Origin: Chelatococcus sp. HY11
GTDB lineage: Bacteria > Pseudomonadota > Alphaproteobacteria > Rhizobiales > Beijerinckiaceae
Direction of reading: 5' to 3'
DNA: 64,000 nt
Assembly: GCF_018398335.1 (NCBI RefSeq)
Contig: NZ_JAHBRX010000001.1
Location: 4,146,001 to 4,210,000, forward strand
This document shows positions 10,693 through 19,920 of the stretch, one piece after another. Position numbers and translations under genes: made by a program. The notes under the pieces were generated by a model. That model had not been told where the DNA came from, did no database searches, and worked only from the letters and a program-made list of their open reading frames with translations. Within the stretch, counting starts at the first letter, position 1; each line of letters begins with the position of its first letter.

Positions 10693-11334
10693 TCAGTCGA
10701 TCGACGGCAGGCAGGCCTCGGCCAGCTTCACGAAAGCCCGCGCGCGGTGGGACAGCGCGCCTGTCTTGCTCCAGCCGTGCTTGTCCGCGCTCGCCATTTC
10801 CCCGAAGGTCCGATCATGGCCGTCTGGCAGGAAGATCGGATCATAGCCGAAACCGAGCGTGCCGCGTGGTGGCACGATCGTGCCGAACACACGCCCCTCG
10901 AACAGGTCCTCGTGGCCGTCCGGCCAGGCGACCACCAAAGCTGACACGAAATGGGCACGCCGGTCGGCGGGCGCCACGTCACGGATATCCAGCTCGTAGG
11001 CGATACGCGCCATCGCGGCGGCGAAATCCTTGTCCGGGCCTGCCCAGCGGGCGGAGAAGATGCCCGGGGCGCCGTCGAGCGCCGCGACGCATAGGCCCGA
11101 ATCGTCGGCGAAGGATGGCAAGCCGGTTGCCTTCGCGGCCGCCCGGGCCTTCAACGCGGCGTTTTCGGCAAAGGTCGTGCCGGTCTCGTCTGGCTCCGGC
11201 AGGTTGAGCTCCCCCGCCGAGCGCGCCTCGATGCCGAAGGGCGCCAGAAGCTCACGCATTTCCCGGAGCTTGCCGGCGTTATGCGTGGCGATGACGAGCG
11301 GCGAGGTGATGGGGCGGGCGGGGGAAAGGCGCAT
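10693..11334 (-). CDS. rdgB: XTP/dITP diphosphatase (RdgB/HAM1 family)
   Basis: House-cleaning pyrophosphatase that hydrolyses ITP, dITP and XTP and keeps deaminated purines out of nucleic acids. 213 residues. The N-terminal [18 protein letters not shown] holds the (S/T)xNxxK nucleotide-binding motif. [26 protein letters not shown] is the highly conserved acidic loop (broken by no substitutions). [13 protein letters not shown] and ALSHRARAF complete the family. The start lies 3 nt after the rph stop, so the two genes form an operon (rph then rdgB). Confidence 0.97.
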   Translation of the reverse strand: MRLSPARPITSPLVIATHNAGKLREMRELLAPFGIEARSAGELNLPEPDETGTTFAENAALKARAAAKATGLPSFADDSGLCVAALDGAPGIFSARWAGPDKDFAAAMARIAYELDIRDVAPADRRAHFVSALVVAWPDGHEDLFEGRVFGTIVPPRGTLGFGYDPIFLPDGHDRTFGEMASADKHGWSKTGALSHRARAFVKLAEACLPSID

Positions 11335-11337
11335 GAC

Positions 11338-12051
11338 TTACATCACCGCGATTTTCTGCAGATCGACGAGCTTGGTGGTGCCGAGCTTGGCGAGCTTGAG
11401 GAGTTCGAGCAGCTCTTCCTCCGAGAAAGGCGTGCCTTCCGCCGTGCCCTGGATCTCGACGATGCCGCCTGCGCCGGTGATGACGAAATTGGCGTCTGTC
11501 TCGGCGGCGGAATCCTCAGGATAATCAAGGTCGAGGACGGGCGTGCCCTTGTAGATGCCGCAGGAAACGGCCGCGACATGATCCTTCAGGGGATTGGTCG
11601 CGATGATGGAGCGTGCCCGCATCCATGCGAGGCAGTCGTGCAATGCGACCCATGCCCCGGTGATCGACGCGGTGCGCGTACCGCCATCCGCCTGCAGGAC
11701 GTCGCAATCAATGGTGATCTGGCGCTCACCCAAGGCCGCGAGATCGACGACCGCCCGCAGGGAGCGACCGATCAGGCGCTGGATCTCCTGGGTGCGGCCG
11801 GACGGCTTGCCGGCCGTGACCTCCCGGCGGGTGCGCTCCAGTGTCGCGCGCGGCAGCATGGAATATTCCGCCGTGACCCAGCCCTTGCCCGAGCCGCGGA
11901 CCCACATCGGGGGACGTTCCTCGAGCGAGGCCGTGCACAGCACGTGGGTATCGCCGAACTTCACCAGGCATGAGCCTTCGGCGTAGCGCGCGACCGCCCG
12001 CTCCAGGGTGACCTTGCGCAATTCATCCGGAGCGCGTTTGGAGGGCCGCAT
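11338..12051 (-). CDS. rph: Ribonuclease PH
   Basis: Phosphorolytic 3'-5' exoribonuclease that trims the 3' ends of tRNA precursors. 237 residues, the usual length. It opens [20 protein letters not shown]. The hallmark [56 protein letters not shown] and [20 protein letters not shown] are all present, including the phosphate-binding arginines. It is divergent from hrcA and followed by rdgB. Confidence 0.98.
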   Translation of the reverse strand: MRPSKRAPDELRKVTLERAVARYAEGSCLVKFGDTHVLCTASLEERPPMWVRGSGKGWVTAEYSMLPRATLERTRREVTAGKPSGRTQEIQRLIGRSLRAVVDLAALGERQITIDCDVLQADGGTRTASITGAWVALHDCLAWMRARSIIATNPLKDHVAAVSCGIYKGTPVLDLDYPEDSAAETDANFVITGAGGIVEIQGTAEGTPFSEEELLELLKLAKLGTTKLVDLQKIAVM

Positions 12052-12193
12052 CTACAATCTCCCACTATGCAGCCTGAATGCTGCCGAAAGCAGCTTCTAG
12101 AAGCAGCGCCCGTGACACGCAAGCGTATGCCTCACGCGCGCTTATCGCAGGCGCCCGTTCTGGTGGATGACTGGGGTGCCTGGCGGGGTGCTG

Positions 12194-12223
12194 CTTGTGT
12201 TTGCCCCCCCACCATCCCCATAA
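12194..12223 (+). promoter_or_regulatory. Sigma-32-like promoter upstream of hrcA
   Basis: CTTGTGT (12194-12200) is followed by 15 nt and CCCCATAA (12216-12223). This fits the enterobacterial sigma-32 form CTTGAAA-N11-16-CCCCATNT. It does not match the alphaproteobacterial CYTATNT box as well as the dnaK promoter does. Transcription would begin near 12231, about 60 nt before hrcA. Confidence 0.45.
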
Positions 12224-12290
12224 TTGGATAAAGGCGCACGGCGTGACGGTGCTCCGGATCGCCCGGTGGAATGGAAGGTTGAGATAATAC

Positions 12291-13391
12291 ATGAGTGCAC
12301 CAATGAGCCCCCCTCTCTCCGAGGCTGAAGGCAAGGGCGTGCTCGTCGATATCAACGAACGCTCCCGCGAGATCTTCAAGCAGATCGTGGAGAGCTATCT
12401 CGCGACCGGTGAGCCGGTCGGTTCGCGCAACCTGTCGCGCATCATTCCCATGGCCTTGTCGCCAGCCTCCGTGCGCAACGTGATGGCCGATCTGGAGCAT
12501 GCGGGTTTGCTCTACTCCCCGCATACCAGCGCGGGCCGGTTGCCAACCGAGCGCGGGCTTCGTTTCTTCGTGGACGCGCTCCTGGAGATCGGCGATCTCG
12601 GCAAGGAGGATCGGGCGCGCATCGAGGCCGAGGTGAAGGCCCATGGTGCTGAATCGTCCTTGGATGCGGCGCTGAGCCAGACCATGTCGGCGCTGTCCGG
12701 GTTGTCGCGTGGGGCGGGTGTCGTCGTCACCACCAAGCAGGATGCGCCGCTGAAGCATATCGAGTTCGTCCGCCTCGACCCCAGCAAGGCCCTGGTCGTG
12801 ATGGTAGCGGAAGACGGGAAGGTGGAAAACCGCGTGCTCGACCTGCCGCCGGGACTACCCACGGCCGCGTTGATCGAGGCTGGCAATTTCCTCAATGCTC
12901 ATATCCGCGGCCGGACGTTGGCCGACGCCAAGCGAGAGATCCAGCGCGCCCGAGAGGCTATGGAGCGGGAGCTCGACGCCATCACCGCGCGCCTTGTGGA
13001 GGCTGGGCTCGCGACCTCCGTCGGCCCGGCCGACAGCCGCCAGCTCATCGTGCGCGGACAGGCGAACCTGCTCGACGACCTGCGCGCCGCCGAGGACTTG
13101 GAGCGTATCCGCCTGCTGTTCGATGACCTGGAGACGCAGAAGGAGGTCATCGACCTTCTGGCGCGCGCCGAACAGGGCGAGGGCGTGCGCATCTATATCG
13201 GTTCGGAGAACAAGCTGTTCTCCATGTCTGGCTCCTCGATGATCGCCGCGCCCTTCCGCGACGGTTCGCAGCGCATCGTCGGCGTCGTCGGCGTCATCGG
13301 GCCGACGCGGCTCAACTATGCGCGGATCGTGCCGATGGTCGACTACACGGCGAAGATCGTTTCAAGCCTGCTCGACGCCCGCCGGACCTGA
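12291..13391 (+). CDS. hrcA: Heat-inducible transcription repressor HrcA
   Basis: Repressor that binds CIRCE operators, usually at groESL. 366 residues from ATG. The N-terminal winged helix is clear ([22 protein letters not shown], then [18 protein letters not shown], then [19 protein letters not shown]). The C-terminal GAF-like dimerisation region includes [19 protein letters not shown] and [20 protein letters not shown]. grpE, often directly downstream in relatives, is absent, and a convergent GNAT gene overlaps the hrcA 3' end by 30 bp. No CIRCE is seen in this window, so its targets lie elsewhere. Confidence 0.96.
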   Translation: MSAPMSPPLSEAEGKGVLVDINERSREIFKQIVESYLATGEPVGSRNLSRIIPMALSPASVRNVMADLEHAGLLYSPHTSAGRLPTERGLRFFVDALLEIGDLGKEDRARIEAEVKAHGAESSLDAALSQTMSALSGLSRGAGVVVTTKQDAPLKHIEFVRLDPSKALVVMVAEDGKVENRVLDLPPGLPTAALIEAGNFLNAHIRGRTLADAKREIQRAREAMERELDAITARLVEAGLATSVGPADSRQLIVRGQANLLDDLRAAEDLERIRLLFDDLETQKEVIDLLARAEQGEGVRIYIGSENKLFSMSGSSMIAAPFRDGSQRIVGVVGVIGPTRLNYARIVPMVDYTAKIVSSLLDARRT

Positions 13392-13937
13392 GGAGCTTGG
13401 CGACACAAGGCGCTTGAAGAAGAAGGTCGTCGGTGCCAGCGCGCCGGCCGGCGTATGGGAATGGTCGGGCACCACGCCATATTCCGTCCAGCCGCAGCGG
13501 CGGTAGAGCCGCTCTCCGGCGCTGCCGCTCGCGGTGTCGAGCATCAGGAGCGTGCGGCCGTTGGCGAGTGCCGCCTGTTCCGCGGCTGTGAGAAGGCGAG
13601 CGCCGAGGCCTTGGCGCCGCGCGTCCGAGTGGACGAGCATCTTGCCGATTTCGGCGCGATGTGGCGCGTTGGGCTGTGGCGCAAAGGTCAACACCACGGT
13701 GCCGAGAAGGCGCCGGCCATCGTCCGCCACGAAGAGAAGCCGCGAGCCCTCGCCGAGACCGGGAAGCTGCCCGCGCCAGAACGCGCGGGCGTCAGCATGG
13801 GCGAAGTCCGCCATGAAATTGACGGACGCGCCGCTGGCCACCGCATCGACAAGGAGGTCGGCGAGTTCACCTTCGCGTGTCTCGGCTTCACGCTGGTCGA
13901 TGGTTCGTATGGCTATGTCGAATGGCTTGTGTGTCAT
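13362..13937 (-). CDS. GNAT family N-acetyltransferase
   Basis: Acetyl-CoA-dependent N-acetyltransferase, substrate unknown. 191 residues from [10 protein letters not shown]. The core is visible: [17 protein letters not shown] (strand pair), then [22 protein letters not shown], whose R-x-x-G-x-G/A is the acetyl-CoA pyrophosphate loop, and [23 protein letters not shown] with [14 protein letters not shown]. The frame is open 33 codons upstream without a better start. Its last 30 nt overlap the hrcA 3' end on the opposite strand. Confidence 0.88.
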   Translation of the reverse strand: MTHKPFDIAIRTIDQREAETREGELADLLVDAVASGASVNFMADFAHADARAFWRGQLPGLGEGSRLLFVADDGRRLLGTVVLTFAPQPNAPHRAEIGKMLVHSDARRQGLGARLLTAAEQAALANGRTLLMLDTASGSAGERLYRRCGWTEYGVVPDHSHTPAGALAPTTFFFKRLVSPSSSGPAGVEQA

Positions 13938-14128
13938 CGCTGCCCCCGCCGCGTCCGGCCGCTGTCCGTCATAGCATGCAGGCTGGGAGGCGTCGCCGGT
14001 CGGGTGGGCCGGGAGGCCTGCGGCACAGCCGCCCAACCGCGTTCCAACCGCGTGCCTGCCGCGCTGAATCGGGTTCTCTCTTCGGGTTCCCTCTTGGCGC
14101 GGCCTGAGCGCACTGCTATGTGCCGGGC

Positions 14129-15934
14129 ATGAGCGAGCAACCCATCGACACCATCCGCAACTTTTCCATCGTCGCGCATATCGACCATGGCAAATCGACG
14201 CTGGCCGACCGTCTGATCCAGATGACGGGCGCCCTGTCCGATCGCGAGATGTCCGAACAGGTGCTCGACTCCATGGATATCGAGCGCGAGCGCGGCATCA
14301 CCATTAAGGCGCAGACCGTGCGGCTGGAATACCCGGCCAAGGATGGCAAGACCTATATCCTGAACCTGATGGATACGCCCGGCCACGTCGATTTCGCCTA
14401 TGAGGTGTCGCGGTCGCTCGCCGCCTGCGAGGGCTCGCTCCTCGTGGTGGACGCCTCCCAAGGCGTCGAGGCGCAGACGCTCGCCAATGTCTACCAGGCC
14501 ATCGAGGCGGGCCACGAGATCGTGCCGGTGCTCAACAAGGTTGACCTGCCTGCCGCCGAGCCGGACCGCGTCAAGGAGCAGATCGAGGAAGTGATCGGGC
14601 TCGATGCCTCCAATGCGATCCCGATCTCGGCCAAGACCGGCGTCGGCATTCCCGACGTGCTGGAAGCCATCGTCACTCGCCTGCCGCCGCCCAAGGGCGA
14701 CCGCGCGGCCCCGCTCAAGGCGCTGCTCGTCGACAGCTGGTACGACGCCTATCTCGGCGTCGTCGTGCTCGTGCGCATTGTCGATGGCGTGCTCAAGAAG
14801 GGCATGAACATCAAGCTGATGGGCACCGGGGCCATTCATGGCGTCGACAAGATCGGCGTGTTCCGGCCCAAGATGGTCGATGTCGCCGAACTTGGGCCGG
14901 GCGAGGTGGGCTTCCTCACAGGCTCCATCAAGGAAGTGGCGGACACCGCCGTCGGCGACACCATCACCGATGCCAAGCGTCCCAGCTTGGAGCCGCTGCC
15001 GGGCTTCAAGCCGGTGCAGCCGGTGGTGTTCTGCGGGCTCTTCCCCGTCGATGCAGCGGACTTCGAGAACCTGCGTGCCGCCATGGGGAAGCTGCGCCTC
15101 AACGACGCGAGCTTCAGCTACGAGATGGAGACCTCGGCGGCCCTCGGTTTCGGCTTCCGTTGCGGCTTCCTCGGGCTGCTGCATCTCGAGATCATCCAGG
15201 AGCGCCTGGAGCGAGAGTTCAACCTCGACCTCATCTCCACCGCCCCGTCGGTCATCTACAAGCTCAAGATGCGGGATGGCTCCGAGATCGAGCTGCACAA
15301 CCCGGCCGATATGCCGGATGTGATGAAGATCGAGGAGATCGAGGAGCCGTGGATCCGCGCCACCATCCTCACGCCGGACGACTATCTCGGCTCGGTCCTC
15401 AAGCTCTGCCAGGACCGCCGTGGCGAGCAGGTGGATCTCAACTATGTCGGCAAGCGCGCCATGGTCACCTACGACCTGCCGCTGAACGAGGTGGTGTTCG
15501 ATTTCTACGATCGCCTCAAGTCGATCTCCAAGGGCTACGCCTCCTTCGACTACCAGATCACCGAATATCGCCCCGGCGACCTCGTGAAGATGTCGATCCT
15601 CGTCAATGCCGAGCCGGTCGATGCGCTCTCCATGCTCGTGCACCGCGCCCGCGCCGAGTCGCGCGGCCGCGCCATGTGCGAGAAGCTGAAGGAGCTTATC
15701 CCGCCGCATCTCTTCGTCATCCCGATTCAGGCGGCTATCGGCGGCAAGATCATCGCCCGCGAGACCGTGCGGGCGCTGCGCAAGGACGTGACGGCCAAGT
15801 GCTACGGTGGCGATGCCACCCGCAAGCGTAAGCTCCTCGACAAGCAGAAGGAGGGCAAGAAGCGCATGCGCCAGTTCGGCAAGGTCGAAATCCCGCAGGA
15901 AGCCTTCATCGCCGCGCTGAAGATGGACAGCTGA
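14129..15934 (+). CDS. lepA: Elongation factor 4 (LepA)
   Basis: Ribosome-associated translational GTPase that back-translocates or remodels stalled ribosomes and aids assembly. 601 residues from [21 protein letters not shown]1 is [14 protein letters not shown]2/switch [15 protein letters not shown]3 DTPGHVD, G4 LNKVDLP. The LepA-specific C-terminal domain includes [20 protein letters not shown] and [21 protein letters not shown] 9 nt upstream is also in frame, but the ATG at 14129 aligns with homologues. It stands alone. The long frame on the opposite strand is a shadow. Confidence 0.98.
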   Translation: MSEQPIDTIRNFSIVAHIDHGKSTLADRLIQMTGALSDREMSEQVLDSMDIERERGITIKAQTVRLEYPAKDGKTYILNLMDTPGHVDFAYEVSRSLAACEGSLLVVDASQGVEAQTLANVYQAIEAGHEIVPVLNKVDLPAAEPDRVKEQIEEVIGLDASNAIPISAKTGVGIPDVLEAIVTRLPPPKGDRAAPLKALLVDSWYDAYLGVVVLVRIVDGVLKKGMNIKLMGTGAIHGVDKIGVFRPKMVDVAELGPGEVGFLTGSIKEVADTAVGDTITDAKRPSLEPLPGFKPVQPVVFCGLFPVDAADFENLRAAMGKLRLNDASFSYEMETSAALGFGFRCGFLGLLHLEIIQERLEREFNLDLISTAPSVIYKLKMRDGSEIELHNPADMPDVMKIEEIEEPWIRATILTPDDYLGSVLKLCQDRRGEQVDLNYVGKRAMVTYDLPLNEVVFDFYDRLKSISKGYASFDYQITEYRPGDLVKMSILVNAEPVDALSMLVHRARAESRGRAMCEKLKELIPPHLFVIPIQAAIGGKIIARETVRALRKDVTAKCYGGDATRKRKLLDKQKEGKKRMRQFGKVEIPQEAFIAALKMDS

Positions 15935-16000
15935 GGGAACGGAGCCTCGCCGGTCATTTCCGGGGTGGCCAGAGGTCGGGCTTGCGGATGACACCTCCGC

Positions 16001-16396
16001 GTCATGGCCGGGCTCGTCCCGGCCATCCCGATTGATGACGCGCTACCCTAGGTCATCGTAGAGGTCTCGCCAATCCGGGTTCATGGAAGCGATTAGCCGC
16101 GTCTTCCAAGCCCGTGACCAGTGTTTCATGTTACTTTCACGCTGGATGGCGTCGATCATCTGATCGTAGACTCGTAGTAGACGAGCCGGGTGATGCCGTA
16201 ACGCTTGGTGTGGCTGTCTGCCAGCCCCTGTCTATGTTCCCAAATTCGGCGAGCAAGATGGCTTGTGACGCCGACATAGATCGCTCCCCCTGGACGACTT
16301 GCGAGAATGTAGACGCAAGGTTGTTTCATTTGGCTCCCCCAAGGCACGCCGGGTAGCCTCACCGATCGGGATGGCCGGGACAAGCCCGGCCATGAC
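16001..16396. mobile_element. Candidate REPIN-like element carrying a GIY-YIG endonuclease gene
   Basis: The left end (16001-16034) starts GTCAT and forms the hairpin ATGGCCGGG-CTCGT-CCCGGCCAT, followed by CCCGATT. The right end (16364-16396) is its inverted copy: ATCGGG, then ATGGCCGGG-ACAAG-CCCGGCCAT, ending ATGAC. Between the ends sits only the small GIY-YIG gene. The same ends, without a gene, form short doublets at 30222-30305, 36834-36907 and 56910-57026. Mobility is inferred from this pattern. No target-site duplication was established. Confidence 0.5.
16043..16329 (-). pseudogene. GIY-YIG (URI domain) endonuclease, broken by one frameshift
   Basis: The N-terminal part from MKQPCVYILASRPGGAIYVG carries the GIY-YIG core (VYIL...IYVG), the catalytic arginine region HLARRIWEHRQGL and TKRYGITRLVYYE. 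The frame then stops at 16156. Dropping to another frame at about 16165 restores a normal C-terminus: YDQMIDAIQRESNMKHWSRA, then WKTRLIASMNPDWRDLYDDL and G, stop at 16045-16043. The join VYYE-(S)-YDQMIDAI is what the COG2827 family shows, so one base appears deleted. A sequencing error is an alternative. An intact product would be about 95 residues, the usual length. Confidence 0.85.
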
Positions 16397-16523
16397 GGCG
16401 ATTGTGTTGCAAAAGCCAATGGTCCACTCAGACGGGTCGCGCGGCGTTTGCAATCGCACCGCTATCGGCCGCGCTTGATCTCTGATCAAATCGGACGAGC
16501 GTCCATGCCTCCTCGCTTTGAGC

Positions 16524-16556
16524 GTCATGGCCGGGCTTGTCCCGGCCATCCCGATT
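16524..16556. repeat. Single copy of the GTCAT palindromic repeat
   Basis: GTCAT followed by the hairpin ATGGCCGGG-CTTGT-CCCGGCCAT and CCCGATT, in the same orientation as the left end at 16001. It lies 130 bp beyond the right end of the GIY-YIG element. No inverted partner is found next to it. Confidence 0.75.
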
Positions 16557-16629
16557 AAGGTGCATGTATTTGCTGCTCCGGCTGCGCTGCGGGTGACAGC
16601 TGCGGGTGCAAGACGCTAGGGATAGCCGC

Positions 16630-19104
16630 ATGGCGGCAGATCCTCTCTTCACCCCCCTCCCCATCGACGACGCGCTCCCGGCGCTGACGGGCCATCTCCG
16701 CGCTACGTCGCATGCTGTGCTCGTCGCCCCTCCCGGCGCGGGCAAGACGACGCGGGTGCCGCTTGTTCTCATCGATGAGCCGTGGGTTGCGGGCGGGCGC
16801 ATCATCCTGCTTGAGCCGCGGCGGCTTGCCGCGCGGGGGGCGGCTGAGAGGATGGCGGCGACGCTCGGCGAGGCGGTGGGGGAGACGGTCGGCCTGCGCG
16901 TGCGTCTCGGCTCGAAGATCGGCCCAAAAACGCGCATCGAGGTGGTCACCGAGGGCGTCTTCACCCGGATGATCCTCGACGATCCCGAACTGACGGGCAT
17001 TGCCGCCGTTCTCTTCGACGAGTTCCACGAGCGCTCGCTCGACGCCGATTTCGGCCTGGCGCTGGCTCTCGACGCGCAAGCGGGTCTGCGGCCGGATCTC
17101 CGGATTCTCGTGATGTCCGCGACGCTGGATGGTGTCCGCGTCGCGCGCCTCCTGGGCGACGCCCCGGTCGTCGAGAGCGAGGGACGGGCCTATCCCGTCG
17201 AGACGCGCTATCTCGGACGGGATCCCCATCGCCGCATCGAGGATGAGGTCACGGATGCCGTGATGCGCGCGCTCCGCGCCGAGCCGGGCTCGCTGCTCGT
17301 CTTCCTGCCGGGGCAGGGCGAGATCCGCCGGGTCGAGGAGCGGCTTGCCCAACGCATCACCGATCCCGCCGTCGATCTCGCGCCGCTCTATGGCGCCATG
17401 GACCGCGCGGCGCAGGACAAGGCGGTCGAGCCGGCCGCCGCGGGCCGCCGCAAGATCGTCCTGGCCACCTCCATCGCCGAGACGTCGTTGACCATCAACG
17501 GCGTGCGCGTGGTGATCGATTCCGGCTTTGCGCGGGTGCCGCGCTACGAGCCGGATATAGGGCTGACGCGGCTCGAGACCGTGCGCGTATCTCGCGCGGC
17601 GGCGGACCAGCGGCGGGGCCGCGCGGGCCGCACCGAGCCCGGCGTCTGCTACCGGCTGTGGGAAGAGGCCGCCACCGGCGCGCTGGAGCCCTTCGCCAAG
17701 CCGGAAATCCTGGCGGCGGATCTCGCCCCCGTCCTGATCGCCTCGGCCGCCTGGGGGATCGCTGATCCCGCAACGCTCGCCTTTCTCGACCCGCCGCCGA
17801 AGCCAGCGCTCAGCGAGGCCCGGCGCCTGCTGGTTGACCTCGATGCGCTCGATGCCGACGGGCGTCTCACCGACACGGGCAGGCGGCTGCAGGCCCTACC
17901 GCTGCCGCCCCGGCTCGCCCGCATGGTTATCGCCGCCGCGGCCGAGGGGCAGGCGGGCATGGCCGCTGACATCGCGGCTGTTCTGGTGGAGCGCGGGCTC
18001 GGTGGCACGGGGACTGATCTCATTGAGCGTCTCGGCCGCTTTCGCAGCGAGCGCGTGCCGCAAGCGCGCGACATGCGCCGTATGGCTGAAGGCTGGGCGA
18101 GGTCGGTTTCAGCTGGGCGGCCGCAGGGTGAGCTCGGCGACGCCGGCGCCCTGCTGGCGCTCGCCTTTCCCGATCGCATCGCGAAGGCGCGGGGCAAGCC
18201 GGGTGAGTTCCTGATGGCGAACGGCCGCGCGGCGGCGCTCGATGCGGCGGATGCCCTGGCGCGGTCCTCCTATCTCGCCATCGCCGAGATTGCCGGCGGC
18301 GGTGCGACCGCGCGCATCCTCCTCGCCGCGCCGCTGACAGCGGAGGCTGTCGAGCATCTGGCGGGAGACCGCATCGTCACCGCGACGGAGGTCACCTTCG
18401 ACAGGCAGGCGCGGGCGCTCAGGGCGCGGGAAACGCGGCGGCTCGACGCGCTCGTGCTTAGCGAGCGGCCCTTGCCGGTGCGGGCCGGCGAGGCGACAGC
18501 CGCCATTCTCGCAAAGGGCATCGCCGGCCTTGGGCTCGACGCGCTGCCATGGACCAAGGCGATCAGCCAGTGGCGCGAGCGGGTGATGTTCCTGGCGCGC
18601 GCTGAGGGCGCGGAATGGCCCGACTTGTCCGATGCCACGCTCGCGGCCGGCATCACGGACTGGCTCGGGCCCCATCTCCTCGGCAAGACCGGCCTATCGG
18701 CGATCCAGGCGTCGGACCTGGACGGCGCGCTGAAGGCGCTCCTGCCCTGGGACCTGCAACGGCGGCTGGAGGCCGAGGCGCCGACCCATGTCACCATGCC
18801 GACCGGCTCGAACATTCCTGTCGATTACGGCGGGGAGGAGGGGCCGGGCATCGCCGTGCGCGTGCAGGAGCTGTTCGGGCTCACCCGGCATCCGGCGCTA
18901 GCCGGCGGACGGGTGCCGCTGGTGCTCAATCTCCTGTCGCCAGCCCATCGGCCGATCCAGATTACCCGTGATCTGCCGGCCTTCTGGCGCGGCTCTTGGG
19001 CGGACGTGCGCAGCGAGATGCGCGGCCGCTACCCCAAACACCCCTGGCCGGAGGATCCGGCCAACGCCGCGCCGACCACGCGTGCCAAGCCACGTGGAAC
19101 TTAA
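16630..19104 (+). CDS. hrpB: ATP-dependent helicase HrpB
   Basis: DEAH-box RNA helicase of the HrpB family, cellular role poorly known. About 824 residues from MAADPLFTPLPIDDALPALT. Motif I APPGAGKTTRVPL, motif Ia LEPRRLAARGAAERM, motif II FDEFHERSLDADFGLAL (DEFH, a variant of DEAH), motif III VMSATLDG, motif V LATSIAETSLTINGV and motif VI QRRGRAGRTEPGVCYRLW follow in order. The HrpB-specific C-terminal half includes LPWDLQRRLEAEAPTHVTMP and RGRYPKHPWPEDP. The start at 16630 is chosen over an ATG 24 nt upstream on alignment with relatives. Confidence 0.96.
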   Translation: MAADPLFTPLPIDDALPALTGHLRATSHAVLVAPPGAGKTTRVPLVLIDEPWVAGGRIILLEPRRLAARGAAERMAATLGEAVGETVGLRVRLGSKIGPKTRIEVVTEGVFTRMILDDPELTGIAAVLFDEFHERSLDADFGLALALDAQAGLRPDLRILVMSATLDGVRVARLLGDAPVVESEGRAYPVETRYLGRDPHRRIEDEVTDAVMRALRAEPGSLLVFLPGQGEIRRVEERLAQRITDPAVDLAPLYGAMDRAAQDKAVEPAAAGRRKIVLATSIAETSLTINGVRVVIDSGFARVPRYEPDIGLTRLETVRVSRAAADQRRGRAGRTEPGVCYRLWEEAATGALEPFAKPEILAADLAPVLIASAAWGIADPATLAFLDPPPKPALSEARRLLVDLDALDADGRLTDTGRRLQALPLPPRLARMVIAAAAEGQAGMAADIAAVLVERGLGGTGTDLIERLGRFRSERVPQARDMRRMAEGWARSVSAGRPQGELGDAGALLALAFPDRIAKARGKPGEFLMANGRAAALDAADALARSSYLAIAEIAGGGATARILLAAPLTAEAVEHLAGDRIVTATEVTFDRQARALRARETRRLDALVLSERPLPVRAGEATAAILAKGIAGLGLDALPWTKAISQWRERVMFLARAEGAEWPDLSDATLAAGITDWLGPHLLGKTGLSAIQASDLDGALKALLPWDLQRRLEAEAPTHVTMPTGSNIPVDYGGEEGPGIAVRVQELFGLTRHPALAGGRVPLVLNLLSPAHRPIQITRDLPAFWRGSWADVRSEMRGRYPKHPWPEDPANAAPTTRAKPRGT

Positions 19105-19204
19105 GACCCCTGGAACATAGGCGCTGTGGAACATGGGAAGATCCGTGGCAAGGTTCTGGGATGAGACGGAGACGGGTGCGATGTGCGGCGTTCGCCACCC
19201 GTTA

Positions 19205-19304
19205 CCTCTCCCCGACGGGGAGAGGTCGCGCCGCAGGCGCGGGTGAGGGGGGCGCCCGCTTGAGATGCCCCCTCACCCCAGCCCTCTCCCCGCTGGGGAG
19301 AGGG
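19205..19304. repeat. Inverted repeat doublet, CCTCTCCCC family
   Basis: The left end CCTCTCCCCGACGGGGAGAGG and the right end CCCTCTCCCCGCTGGGGAGAGGG are each palindromic. They are linked through GGGTGAGGGG and CCCCTCACCC, inverted copies of each other. The same structure recurs at 59957-60062. It lies between hrpB and mgsA, which are convergent, and could also act as a bidirectional transcription barrier. Confidence 0.75.
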
Positions 19305-19330
19305 AGAAGCGCGGACAGGGCGGGCCTGCG

Positions 19331-19720
19331 CTAAGAGAGACGATTGGGCTTGGTCGCCGCGAGCACCATCTCGGCGGTGACGGGATTGAGCGCCATCGCG
19401 ATGTCATAGACGAGGCCGAGCCGCGTCAGGGCCTTGACATCGACATCATGCGGAAGCGGCGAGAGGGGATCGACGAAGAAGATCAGCACATCGACGCGGC
19501 CTTCCGCGATGAGCGCGCCGATCTGCTGATCGCCACCGAGCGGCCCGCTCTTCAGCCGCTGTACCTTAAGCTCCGGACAGCGCTCCATGATGCGCCCGCC
19601 CGTGGTGCCCGTCGCGAAGAGGTCACAGGCGGAGAGTTTGAGCCGGTGGGCGGCCGCAAAATCCGCCATCGCGTCCTTTTTGGCATCATGGGCGACGAGG
19701 GCGATGGAGGTGCGACGCAT
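19331..19720 (-). CDS. mgsA: Methylglyoxal synthase
   Basis: Converts dihydroxyacetone phosphate to methylglyoxal and phosphate, a bypass of lower glycolysis. 129 residues from [29 protein letters not shown] carries the conserved His/Asp/Lys, [11 protein letters not shown] the phosphate-binding TGTTG, and [20 protein letters not shown] with [19 protein letters not shown] the rest of the active site. The frame is open 23 codons upstream, but those residues do not belong to the family. It is divergent from panB. Confidence 0.96.
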   Translation of the reverse strand: MRRTSIALVAHDAKKDAMADFAAAHRLKLSACDLFATGTTGGRIMERCPELKVQRLKSGPLGGDQQIGALIAEGRVDVLIFFVDPLSPLPHDVDVKALTRLGLVYDIAMALNPVTAEMVLAATKPNRLS

Positions 19721-19920
19721 GGGCTGTCCATTTCGGTGTGGGCGGGAATCGCGAAAAAAGATAGCCCCGCAGGTTGGCGAGGGAAACAACGATGCGCTGA
19801 TACCCTTCTTCCATCGCAGCCGGGTATTGCAAAGTGACCGGAACCGGCTTCACAGGTTCGGGCTCCATGCTCTAAAAGGCCGTACAACTTTAGTTGGGTA
19901 AAAATTGAGGGAGGCGAGGG

